Positions 1-7,559 of a stretch of 19,643 bases of DNA are shown here, in pieces. This DNA comes from Chrysochromulina tobinii (lineage: Eukaryota > Haptophyta > Prymnesiales > Chrysochromulinaceae): positions 1-19,643 of the forward strand of contig JWZX01000324.1 in assembly GCA_001275005.1 (NCBI GenBank), given 5' to 3'. The position numbers were made by a program, and so were the translations under genes. Below the pieces are notes generated by a model, which saw only the letters and a program-made list of their open reading frames with translations, searched no databases and was not told the origin of the DNA. Position 1 is the first letter of the stretch. Each line of letters starts with the position of its first letter.

Positions 1-126
1 TATCATAGGTAGCATGCGCAGCGCACGCTGGGCGCGGGCGCAATGGCGAGCGCGCTGGCGCGCGCCAAACAGCCTGGGTGTAATGCCTCAGGTATTTTGA
101 AGGTACATTTATTTTACATGTACATA

Positions 127-185
127 GTCCAGTCTTCCCCCTCTTTCTCCCCTCTTTTTCAATTTTTTTATTTTCGTTCCACCAG
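127..185 (+). promoter_or_regulatory. Pyrimidine-rich tract ending in CCAG upstream of the GT29-like gene
   Basis: A long C/T-rich run with a T stretch ends in CCACCAG just upstream of the GT29-like start. It looks either like a polypyrimidine tract plus 3' splice site (exon beginning at 186) or like a 5' leader. A possible donor, CAG|GTATTT at 91/92, lies upstream, but joining 91 to 186 does not keep the needed reading frame from any ATG I can see. The intron reading therefore stays open. Confidence 0.3.
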
Positions 186-258
186 CACCGGAAAAAAGCC
201 TCCAAACCTTATCGACACCCCGGGAGGTCAAACAAGTCGCGACTTGTGGAGCCAGGCG

Positions 259-1350
259 ATGTTTGACAACCTCGTCGCCCATGCTCTTGTGGTGTACATC
301 TTCACAAGTCTCACGATCCCTTTTTGGGTCCCGATTGTGGAGCGATTCACAGGCCGCTGCGGCATCTATTGGGTCTTCTCGGTGCTCACGTACTATGCGT
401 ACCTAGCATGGGCCATCTTCACCATGCTGCTCCTCACTCTGATCAACCGGTGGCCCATAGCGGGTGCAATCTGGCTTGGCATTTTCGCTCTGCGAGTTGT
501 GCAGTTTGCGCGGCTGTGTGCCCGCGAACTTGATGGAATCGCAACATCTTCGAAACCATACACCGATGTGGAAATTGTCGTACCAGTGTCCACGCCAGCG
601 TCATCCATCACAGATACATGTTTGCCCTCTCTCACAGCATTTTCGGCTTGTAGACCGCAGGCGGACGCGCTCATCCGTGAAGCCTTACGAGCTGGCAGCA
701 AGGGCGGCGTTACGAGCAGCTGCAGCGGCAATAGTGCATGCCGCCCTGCTGGTGCCAGCCTTGGCAGCGTGGTGCTGGTTGGGAACGGGCCTTCCATACG
801 TGAACGTGGGTTGGGCAGCATCATCGATGGCTTCGACACTGTAGTGCGCTTCAACTCGTTTGTGACCAAGGGTCTCGAAGAGCATACCGGCTCGAAAACG
901 ACGCTGTGGTGCCACATGATGCAGTGGTACCACGTCTCAACTGTCGAGGTTGCACAAAAGGCGGCCTGGCTACCCACGTGCTACGCATGGAACCACGTGG
1001 TTCTGGCACCGCTCATCTTTGTGCCCGAATATCTGATGCCCATGTTGCCGCCGCGAGGCGCAATCACATGGAGTCCCGCCACCTACTGGCGTGCGCACCG
1101 CACGCTCGGGCTGCGACTGCATCAAGTGCCCACGACGGGCTTTGTCATGCTCATGCGACTTCTCGAGAGTGTTCATCAGGTGTTCATCGTGGGATTCGAC
1201 GGCTTCTCGAGTGGCAAGGAACTTCACTACTACAAGGAGAAGAATCTGCAGGTGCGTGTGAATGCTGCAGGTGCGCTGCTCCACGACTGGGTCAAGGAGC
1301 AGACCGCTATCCGCCGGCTGATTGACGAGAGTCGGATCGTGCTACTATGA
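259..1350 (+). CDS. GT29 (sialyltransferase)-like protein with polytopic N-terminus
   Basis: Predicted to move a sialic-acid-type sugar from a CMP-sugar donor to a glycan in the Golgi. Numbered from the ATG at 259 (363 aa). Three hydrophobic helices lie at about 5-27, 36-62 and 65-82, followed by a low-complexity Ser/Ala/Cys linker to about 165. The sialylmotif-L region is at 171-199: it begins VVLVGNGPS, runs through IIDGFDTVVRFN, and contains the expected Asn residues at 176 and 199. The motif-S-like segment at 291-316 begins PTTGF and ends VGFDGF. The motif-VS signature HYYKE has His323 and Glu327. Classical GT29 enzymes have a single N-terminal membrane anchor, so three helices are odd. 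The frame stays open back to 43, but a pyrimidine-rich tract (127-181) ending in CCAG (182-185) suggests UTR or an intron end there, so I prefer 259. An upstream first exon is possible. The family call is good; acceptor and sugar are unknown. Confidence 0.75.
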   Translation: MFDNLVAHALVVYIFTSLTIPFWVPIVERFTGRCGIYWVFSVLTYYAYLAWAIFTMLLLTLINRWPIAGAIWLGIFALRVVQFARLCARELDGIATSSKPYTDVEIVVPVSTPASSITDTCLPSLTAFSACRPQADALIREALRAGSKGGVTSSCSGNSACRPAGASLGSVVLVGNGPSIRERGLGSIIDGFDTVVRFNSFVTKGLEEHTGSKTTLWCHMMQWYHVSTVEVAQKAAWLPTCYAWNHVVLAPLIFVPEYLMPMLPPRGAITWSPATYWRAHRTLGLRLHQVPTTGFVMLMRLLESVHQVFIVGFDGFSSGKELHYYKEKNLQVRVNAAGALLHDWVKEQTAIRRLIDESRIVLL

Positions 1351-1536
1351 CGGCGTTCTCGAAAGTAACTTTTAAGGCCCAGCCAAGATGGGCAAGCCTT
1401 CGGGCGCTGGAGCGCCTCCTGCGCCCCGTCCTGGGATCGAAAGCCCTAAGAGTGCCAGTAGCGCAGAACGGGCGAGAGAAGAGAGAGAATTTGAAGGTCG
1501 TAGAGGTTACGCAATGGGACACTCAGAAATTGGATA

Positions 1537-1669
1537 GCCAGTAGATGACATACTGTTATGCGTTATAGTCTCCACTGAGACGTGTACTGATCTCCACTGA
1601 GACGTGTACTGATCTCCACAGAGAGCTCCACTGAAAGCTTGAAGAGCCAGTAGTTGACATGCTGTTGTA
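1537..1669 (+). repeat. Diverged 24-bp direct repeat flanking the tandem array
   Basis: The segment 1537-1560 (GCCAGTAGATGACATACTG, then TTATG) recurs with a few substitutions at 1646-1669 (GCCAGTAGTTGACATGCTG, then TTGTA). The two copies bracket the 22-bp tandem units, so the whole block probably grew by stepwise duplication. No target-site duplication or transposase was seen. Confidence 0.7.
1569..1619 (+). repeat. 22-bp tandem repeat, 2.3 copies
   Basis: Two identical 22-bp units (1569-1590 and 1591-1612) each read TCTCCACTGAGACG followed by TGTACTGA. A third copy starts at 1613 and decays after about seven bases. Echoes of the TCCACTGA core recur to about 1720 (for example near 1628 and 1691), so this is the centre of a decayed satellite-like patch. 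Confidence 0.85.
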
Positions 1670-2338
1670 CTAAGACGTACTGGTTTCACTGTTAGTATGC
1701 TCCACTGAGCTGTGCACTGGCGCCACTGCGCACACGCACAAAGACAAGGACCACCATCGAGGTCGCTGTCGTCCAGTCACGGAGCAGAGTCAGGGACTGG
1801 CTCTGCCCGGATACTTGCCCGGAAAGGCAACTGGACAACCTCGACCATATGATGATCGGTTACAGACACCCACCACTATTCACACATGAACACGGTTGTG
1901 TCACCTCCATTGCAGTTCCAGTTGGGACAAAACGCACGATACCGCGCAATCGGGAGGACGAGGAGTACCCCCCGCGGCCGCCTCGGACTATTACCGTATA
2001 CGGCGCTAAAAATTCGAATATTGTAGTATCGCGTGAAAAGTACAACAAGTACGCGACAGCATCGTGCGACGAGCATCAGGAACATGTACGATACTCGGCG
2101 GCAGTGCCGGGAAGGCGGAAAAGTGCCAGAGAGGTGTCGCGTGACACCACAACGATCGGCGGTTTCATGGCAGATGCTGGGTGATCCCAGAGGTCCAATC
2201 TGTGTAATGAGCCATGCTGCTAGTATGTGATACAATATGAGAGGGCGAGAGGCGCCTCGCGCCTCCGCGGCGAGGTGTCACGCGGCCCTGATCGCCCAGC
2301 ATGTGCTCACGGGCCCCGTGTGGTGCTCGCCTTTATAG

Positions 2339-3789
2339 TCACCGCATTAAGCCTCGCGCCTCGAGTAGGTCACTCAGCCCGCGACGGCCGCGCAGCTTGC
2401 GGAGAGCGCGCACTTCGGTCCGCGTGACGTACTCGATGGGCTGCTGTAGCTCGGCGGCGACCTCAGCGTGGCTTCGTCGCTCGCCGTCCCATCGGTCCAA
2501 TCCGAAACAGCGCGCGAGCACTGGCAGAGGGGCAACAGGAACAGAGGGGCGAGTGAGCAGAAGGCAAGCGGGGGAGGAGAGTGGCGACGGAAGACCTCGG
2601 AGGAGCAGAGGGCAGGGGTGATGTGCAGGCCACGCCGGGTGCGTCGAGCCTCGTGGCAGCCCCGGGGCAGCGGCCGGTCGTGCCTTGGGGGCAGTTCGAG
2701 CTTCGGTGGCAACTGACCATCTTGCTCCTCGGCTGACAGGAAGAGGCCGAGGGTCTCGGAGAGCGCCTGGCGCTGCAGAGAGGTCTCGAGCTGATGCATC
2801 GGCTCCTCATGATCATCGTCGGGCACAAAGTCCAGCAGGCTGCGCGTGTCGCCTCCCGCGAGGTTCGCCGAATGGGTCGCATCCAGCGAGAGCAGCGGTT
2901 TTGAGGAGTCGAGCACGAGACGCAATCTCGACTGCGAGACGCCTAGCAGGGCTGCGAGCTCGCGATCGTTGGGCTCGCGCGCGTGCTGGAGCGTGAACGT
3001 GTCGCGCATGCGCGACGCCTCAGCGATCAGCGCGGGCAGCCGCGCGGGCAGCCGGATAGCACTCCCCCTACCCACGGCCCGGCTCACATGCAGCTTGATC
3101 CACCACGCGGCATACGAGGCGAACTTGGCGCGTGAGGGGTCGTCACCGCGGTAGCGCTCGACGGCATGGATGAGGCCTAACGTCCCCTCCTGGATCAGGT
3201 CCTGCAGCGCGACGCCACGGTTGGAGAACTGCTTCGCGATCGTAACGACCAGACGCAGATTGGCCTCGATCATGCGCTCCTTAGCTGCCTCCATGAGGCG
3301 CAGCTGCCCCTCGAAGCACGTGCCCAGCCCGGCGGCTAGCGCGACCGATACCCCATTTTCGTGGAGCTCCTTCTGCTTGCTCAATTGCTCCACCGCTGCC
3401 TTCGCCGCCGCTGCCGCATTGAAGCCCACCGCGTCTGACCACTCTGAGCGCGTCGGCTCACGCTGCAACTCCTCGACTAGCTGTTCGCGGACCGCTTGCC
3501 AGCGCTGGAGCTCCTGCACATCAAGCGAGAGCACACGTTCCTCGTGCACCGTCAGCCGCTTCGAGCGCCCTAAGATCTTAAGGTACCTCTGCAACGAGGA
3601 GTCGTAGTCAGACTTGGGCATCGGGCGGAAGCCCTTAAACGTCTTCTGTGCGGAGCCCCACTGGGCCTTGCGCGCCAGCGCCGAAATGAGCGCACCCACA
3701 GCGCGAGGCGGTGAGCATAGGAGCAGCAGCGAAGCCCAGAAGCAGGCTCGTCGCAATACTGAGCACCTCGCCATGCTTGAGTGCCCCAA
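2339..3789 (-). CDS. Plastid-targeted sigma-70 type RNA polymerase sigma factor (spliced)
   Basis: Directs the bacterial-type plastid RNA polymerase to promoters. Exons 3789-2718 and 2520-2339 join in frame to give 417 aa. Residues 1-33 look like an ER signal peptide (hydrophobic FWASLLLLC) and begin a bipartite plastid address. Region 1.2-like sequence is at about 64-123. Region 2 is at about 170-246 and includes NLRLVVTIAKQF, DLIQEGTLGL and the -10 recognition/melting helix FASYAAWWIK. Region 3 is at about 247-303. Region 4 (about 355 to the end) lies mostly in exon 2, with DVLARCFGLD spanning the junction, then AEVAAELQQPIEYVTRTEV and ALRKLR. Without splicing, region 4 would be lost, which is strong support for the intron. 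M6 is an alternative start. The gene diverges from the lumen-protein gene, with 230 bp between their starts. Confidence 0.9.
2521..2717 (-). other. Spliceosomal intron in the sigma factor gene
   Basis: 197-nt intron on the minus strand: donor GATG|GTCAGT at 2718/2717, acceptor CCCCTCTGCCAG at 2523-2521 after a pyrimidine-rich stretch. Removing it joins the Asp357 codon to a split Val codon and restores region 4. The length is not a multiple of three, and the retained frame stays open to 2374, so unspliced RNA would encode a frameshifted, region-4-less C-terminus. Confidence 0.88.
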
Positions 3790-4019
3790 CCCCTCTTGTT
3801 TAGACCGAGAGCGTAGGAGAAGGGCATCTCTCGTGATCTCGGAGGGAAAATCAAAGTCCTAGAACCCCACTAAAAGGTTTCTCTCTGCGTGCCAAGCTGC
3901 TGGAGCACTCTCGTTACACACACATGCACGTTCTGTACGTTCGGACTATTTTCGTTATTCTCCGTTCGCCGAAATCACGCCGAATTCATCGACGCCGGGG
4001 CGCCGGGGCGCCGGGGCCG
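3790..4019. promoter_or_regulatory. Divergent promoter region, sigma factor / lumen protein
   Basis: The 230 bp between the two divergent start codons must hold both 5' leaders and probably a shared promoter. Both genes appear to serve the plastid. At 3993-4016, three head-to-tail copies of CGCCGGGG end three bases before the lumen-protein ATG. These runs of four G could form a G-rich secondary structure in the leader. No TATA box stands out. Confidence 0.5.
3993..4016 (+). repeat. CGCCGGGG x3 tandem repeat abutting a start codon
   Basis: Three perfect 8-bp units (3993-4000, 4001-4008, 4009-4016) sit immediately before the ATG at 4020. The frame is also open through the repeat to an earlier ATG at 3924, so the repeat could be translated as Gly/Ala/Arg-rich sequence if that start were used. 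Confidence 0.85.
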
Positions 4020-4780
4020 ATGGCGGCGCTTGTGATCACTGCGCTCGCAGCGCTGTCGACGAGCGGACGGCTGGAAACGGCGTGCATCCGCCGCGCTATC
4101 CTCGGGCTACCCGTCGCCGCTGTGCTCGCTCCTCGAGCTGCGCGCGCTGATGACGACCTGGATGACGACGACGAGGTGCCGATGCAAGCTGCGATTGCGC
4201 CGAAGAACCGCAAGAAGCCTGGCGACGCGCAAAGGACCTTTTCGGCCGCCGATGTCAAGTATGCCTATGCTGACATCGTCGCGGCGCGTGAGGCCCTCAA
4301 CACCGTCGGCCGGCTGGTCAGCGCTTCGGATCTAGTGAGCGTCGCGCCGCTGCTTGGCAAGCCACCGTTCTCCTCCGTGGAGGGGAATTTGCTCGCGCTC
4401 GTGCAAGGACCTGGGCTCGGACCCGATGCGAAGATACAAATGTGCGTCTGTGCCGCCGTCGCACCGGCGCGCTCTTCCCTCTTCGTTGACCTATTCGTGC
4501 CGTGATGGCGTTGAACCGCTGCGGCCTTACCCATTGCTCACTTGTTCCGTTGTACGTGTGGTCATCGTCCGGTCGCAGAGGCACTATCAAGCGGTACGGG
4601 ATCGGGGCGGATGTGCTGATCATGCTCGGTGGTCTCAACGAGGCTGTCACGGGGGCTGATGCGACCAAGGCCAAATCGTTCACACAGAAAAGCAAGGATG
4701 CGATCGACGAGGTGATCGCAGTTTGCAAGGATAGTGGCCTCTCGCCAAATGAGGAGCTTGAACGTCGAGGAGCCAAGTGA
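4020..4780 (+). CDS. Predicted thylakoid-lumen helical protein (PsbQ-like in style), spliced
   Basis: Exons 4020-4441 and 4579-4780 join in frame to give 207 aa. Residues 1-19 form a signal-peptide-like stretch (MAALVITALAALSTSG). A second, thylakoid-transfer segment follows, with twin Arg at 24-25, hydrophobic AILGLPVAAVLAP, and ARA|DDD at 41-44, which suggests Tat-type import and cleavage. The mature part opens with an acidic run, then helices: FSAADVKYAYADIVAAREAL, LVSVAPLLGKPPFSSVEGN, and across the splice KIQIGTIKRYGIGADVLIM. This layout recalls PsbQ-type oxygen-evolving-complex subunits, but I cannot place it firmly. An earlier in-frame ATG at 3924 would add an Arg-rich stretch, so 4020 is preferred because the signal peptide begins there. 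The gene diverges from the plastid sigma factor. Confidence 0.72.
4442..4578 (+). other. Spliceosomal intron in the lumen-protein gene
   Basis: 137-nt intron: donor CAAAT|GTGCGT at 4441/4442, acceptor GGTCGCAG at 4578. Splicing gives AT+A GGC, reading KIQ-I-GTIKRYG, and links two halves that are otherwise in different frames. Without splicing the protein would stop at 4505 shortly after entering the intron. Confidence 0.85.
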
Positions 4781-5245
4781 GAGAGAGGACGTCGTCCAAC
4801 GTGAGATGAAGGTACACGCCGACCCGGGCGCGGTCACATAGCGTAGTAAGGGGGGAGGCCGGCTCGGAGCTCGAACCGTGTATAGCGCCTCGAACCGGGA
4901 ACGCGCACCAACGTCCAACCGTTGATAGTTCAACCGTTGATGAAAAAAGATAGTCATAAATGCCCCCGTCATAAATGCCAATGCTGAAAAAAAACATAAA
5001 TTCAGCATTGGCATTTATGACGGTCCGCGCACGCGTTCGCTGACGAAGCGAAGCTTTTCGTTCGGGCGTTGCGGCCCCGGCGACGGCCGACGCAGTGGCC
5101 CGGCCCGAGCCCGACCGTGGACCCTCCGAGACCTCGCGCCTATGCCTGGCGGTGGCGGATGTCGTGTCGTGCATCGCGGGGCGCTGTGGCGCTTGGAAGA
5201 TGGATGGCGTGGCGTTCGCCCCGTGACGGCGATGTCGATCGCACA
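4781..5245. other. Convergent intergenic region with hairpin and short direct repeats
   Basis: About 465 bp between the 3' ends of the lumen-protein and CUB-RING genes. It holds the 4966-5023 hairpin, two copies of CAACCGTTGAT (4916-4926 and 4931-4941) and two copies of GTCATAAATGCC (about 4953 and 4968, the second inside the left hairpin arm). The remainder (5025-5245) is CG-rich and shows no coding family. Confidence 0.6.
4966..5023. repeat. 23-bp perfect inverted repeat with 12-nt loop
   Basis: The left arm 4966-4988 and right arm 5001-5023 are exact reverse complements, separated by the A-rich loop AAAAAACATAAA. The arms begin CCGTCATAAATGCC and end GCATTTATGACGG. It is far more AT-rich than its surroundings and lies between two convergent genes. 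It could be a 3'-end structure, a small non-coding hairpin RNA, or the tip of a miniature element. No target-site duplication is evident. Confidence 0.9.
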
Positions 5246-6517
5246 TCACGACTCGGATTGGGCCTGCGCTCGCCCCGCGGGCTGTGGAGCCTCCGCCTCG
5301 GCATGCAGGTCACGGAGCACGCCCATCTCCACGTCACCTCCATCTGCTGTGGAGGCTGTCGGTGGTGCCGCATACGATGGTGTGTCGCTGGCGGCCACCG
5401 ACGGCGACGCCGACGAGGCGCTCGTGGTGGCGACGCTGGGGTGAGGGCAGCGCCCTTCGAGAGGGTCGCGCTTACACAGGGGGCAGGTGCGCTGCTGGTA
5501 CGCGCGCGCGGCGAACCAGCGGTCGACACAGTCGCGGTGGAAGTAGTGCTGACACGGGAGCAGCCGGATCTGATCATTCTTGGCAAACTCCTCCATGCAG
5601 AGACAGCACTCGAGCAGCAAGTCCGCACCCTCCACCATCGCGCCGTCGTGAGCCTCCTTGTCCGTGCCGCCGGTGCAGCTGCCCCCCTCGATCGCGCCGT
5701 CGTGAGCACTATTGAGCCCCTGCCACGGGCTTGTCGGCAGCGCGCGGAGCGCAGCGTTCGTCGAAGACTCGATTGCGTTGCGCATGTCTCGTTGCTCGTG
5801 TCGCTCTTGCTCGAGTCGGCGCATCAGCTCGACATGCACGAGCAGTATCGAGCGCTGAATGGTGCCGTCGGCGCCGATCGCACCCAGTCCTGCACCCAGT
5901 CCTGCACCCAGTCCGACACCCAGTCCGGCGCCCAGGCTGTTGCCAAACGCGTCGCGTTGCTCCCGCCCGTTGGCAGAGTTGAGGTTCCGCAGCTCGGAGC
6001 GCCGGTAACGCATGATCCAACAGGTAGACGCACAGCACAGGGAGATCAGGAGAATCCACACGCCCATCCATAGGGCGATCCAGATCGGCGAGATTTGGAA
6101 TGCGGGGAGGAGGCCGTCATCGTACAGGCAGCGGTAGGAGATGCGCAGCCGCGTGTTGGGCGCCCTTGCTGACAGGACGATGGTCGCCTGGTCCGTTCCA
6201 GTCATCACCATGAACTCGGAGATTCGGTGTGTCGAGTCGAAGCGTCCCACATACTGGCTCTCTGGCAAGTTGGACGAGCTGTAGAAGGCGACGTAGTCGC
6301 TGCCGCCAAACTCGGCCACGCTCGTATTGAATGAGATCCCATCCAGCCGCCGGTTCGGATTGATGTACCATTGACATTCCTGGTCCTCCTGCAAGGCCAT
6401 GTCGAAGATAATCTCCCCCACAAGCTCTGTTTTCGCGAGCATCAAGGAGTTCCTGCACACTCCATGCACCGAGGACAGGAGCGCGGGCAGCAATGCGAGC
6501 ATGGGTCTCCGGCCCAT
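5246..6517 (-). CDS. CUB-like domain / single TM / RING-H2 membrane E3 ubiquitin ligase candidate
   Basis: Probable membrane-anchored ubiquitin ligase with a lumenal or extracellular sensor (423 aa). Numbered from the ATG at 6517: signal peptide about 1-20 (MLALLPALLSSVHGV); CUB-like domain 21-130 with Cys21, Cys48 (CQWYINP) and Cys130 and a beta-rich body (GGSDYVAFYSSS); TM helix about 143-169; Gly-Leu-Gly-Ala repeat 195-213; charged helix about 226-250. The RING-H2 finger at 304-348 has Cys304, Cys307, Cys322, His324, His327, Cys330, Cys345 and Cys348, the full C-x2-C, C-x-H-x2-H-x2-C, C-x2-C pattern. A disordered Ser/Ala-rich tail follows. The frame is open upstream to 6877, but 6517 is chosen because a signal peptide starts there. 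The plan resembles PA-TM-RING ligases with CUB in place of PA. RING call strong, CUB call moderate. Confidence 0.85.
   Translation of the reverse strand: MGRRPMLALLPALLSSVHGVCRNSLMLAKTELVGEIIFDMALQEDQECQWYINPNRRLDGISFNTSVAEFGGSDYVAFYSSSNLPESQYVGRFDSTHRISEFMVMTGTDQATIVLSARAPNTRLRISYRCLYDDGLLPAFQISPIWIALWMGVWILLISLCCASTCWIMRYRRSELRNLNSANGREQRDAFGNSLGAGLGVGLGAGLGAGLGAIGADGTIQRSILLVHVELMRRLEQERHEQRDMRNAIESSTNAALRALPTSPWQGLNSAHDGAIEGGSCTGGTDKEAHDGAMVEGADLLLECCLCMEEFAKNDQIRLLPCQHYFHRDCVDRWFAARAYQQRTCPLCKRDPLEGRCPHPSVATTSASSASPSVAASDTPSYAAPPTASTADGGDVEMGVLRDLHAEAEAPQPAGRAQAQSES
5881..5940 (-). repeat. 12-bp coding minisatellite (GLGA repeat), 5 units
   Basis: Five head-to-tail 12-bp units of CACCCAGTCCTG type: two identical, two with one or two changes, the last more diverged. 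They encode the Gly-Leu-Gly-Ala stretch just inside the membrane helix of the CUB-RING protein. The unit keeps frame, so copy number could vary between strains without breaking the gene. Confidence 0.9.
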
Positions 6518-7279
6518 GTGGAGGAAGGCGGGGACGGGCGTGGTGCCACGTAGGGTTTTTCCCTCAACACAGTCATCAGAAGTTTTCTCTTGAGGGCGAA
6601 CATTGGAAGTGCAGTGAAGACCCAGGTTCGTCAATTCATCAGAAATCAAAATGACGGACGGACGCATCGTGATTGTGATCAAAAAGCGGCCACTCTCGCG
6701 ACGAAGCTCTTCGTGGAAGGCAGCAAAAAAGTGAAGTGGATGGGACCCTCGAGCACTGCCTGGCTCTTTGCCTGGTTCTTTGCCCAAGATGTCTTTGCCT
6801 GGCTCTTTCCGCGACCGCCAACACGACAATGCAACACGAGCAATGAACACGAGTACATGTAGATCGTAGGGGAGCACGTTGAGAGAGCACGCATGAGTGG
6901 AGCAAGAGATGCAGGTGCGCGGAATTTTCCCGTGGGGTGGGGTAAAGGTCCCGTCGGTTTTGTAGCGGATGGATACTGTATCCGCCTTACCGCCTACCGC
7001 GTCCCGCCTAGTACAGTGTAAGTTCCATGTCGTCCGCGCTTCAAACGGTGCTGCGCGTTCTTGAAGAATATACGGAATTCGGATCCAAACGCTGCTGCGC
7101 CAAAGAAAAAGAGTGCTACCACCGGCTTCCCCACCCCCGTTTCTCGTTTCTCGTTTCGGTGGTGTATAGCTCTTACTTTAGACACTTTAGTTCTCTAGAC
7201 TCGGTCATGTACAGTGACATGTACACACACTGTCACCTTTATACCAGTGATGTGACTGTGACGATGGCCCGGTCCACGT

Positions 7280-7475
7280 GCCGTCGGCCCGGGGCCGGGC
7301 GGAACTCCGAGCTGGGGCCGCCGTCGTCGCAATCGACGTCTGAAGCCCAGTTGCACGTCTCGGCGCAGATGGGCGGAGGAGGCGGGAAGCGCGGGCCGCA
7401 GTCGGCGCAGTCGGTGCCGTAGATGCAGTCTGCGCACTCAGCGCCGGGTCGTCGCAGAGGGAGTCGGAGGTGTAG
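7280..7475 (-). pseudogene. Degenerate Cys-rich repeat fragment (CDDGGP / GTDCADCG type)
   Basis: The minus strand encodes two copies of a Cys-rich unit in broken frames. The first reads YTSDSLCDD in one frame and continues PGAECADC-IYGTDCADCGPR in another, as if a few bases of a CDDGGPGAE block were lost. After a Pro run comes the second: CAETCNWASDVDCDDGGP, then SSEF, after which the expected 'C-x-x-GTDC' half is lost. From memory this unit is common as tandem repeats in secreted or surface proteins of haptophytes and dinoflagellates. No start codon, signal peptide or flanking exon was found. It is either a decayed gene piece or an isolated exon with frameshifts. Confidence 0.5.
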
Positions 7476-7522
7476 TGACGCGCCCGTTGGCGCGCCCCTC
7501 GAAGGGAACGCAAAAGAAGTCA

Positions 7523-7559
7523 CTCGACGCCGCCGTCGCGTGACGACGGCGGCGTCGAG
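7523..7559. repeat. 16-bp perfect GC-rich hairpin, 5-nt loop
   Basis: The arms 7523-7538 (CTCGACGCCGCCGTCG) and 7544-7559 are exact reverse complements around the loop CGTGA. It lies about 50 bp beyond the degenerate Cys-rich fragment, on that fragment's upstream side. No T-run follows on either strand, and a bacterial terminator is not expected in this genome type. Confidence 0.9.

Larger units (their letters stand above)
1351..2338. other. Gene-poor intergenic region between GT29-like and sigma factor genes
   Basis: Nearly 1 kb with no recognisable coding sequence, between the 3' end of the GT29-like gene and the 3' end of the sigma factor gene (a convergent pair). Short open frames here are Arg/Thr/Ser-rich and match no family I know. 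It holds the tandem and diverged direct repeats around 1537-1669 and a CG-rich inverted-repeat-like patch near 2245-2280. No tRNA or structured RNA was recognised. Confidence 0.6.

Noticed and set aside
92-185. 94-nt intron CAG|GTATTT...CCACCAG at the start of the GT29-like gene
   Set aside because: Donor and acceptor look fair, but joining 91 to 186 breaks the frame from both upstream ATGs (14 and 43).
1347-1544. Small plus-strand frame overlapping the GT29-like stop (ATGA overlap)
   Set aside because: Stop-start overlap mimics a bacterial operon, but the genome is eukaryotic and the peptide shows no family or targeting signal.
4865-4900. Two GGTTCGA-like strings on the minus strand suggesting tRNA
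   Set aside because: No D-arm, anticodon arm or acceptor pairing around either string.
5069-6073. Long plus-strand open frame (334 codons), Arg-rich
   Set aside because: It is antisense to the CUB-RING gene; its Arg/Ala-rich composition is what GC-rich antisense gives and it shows no domain.
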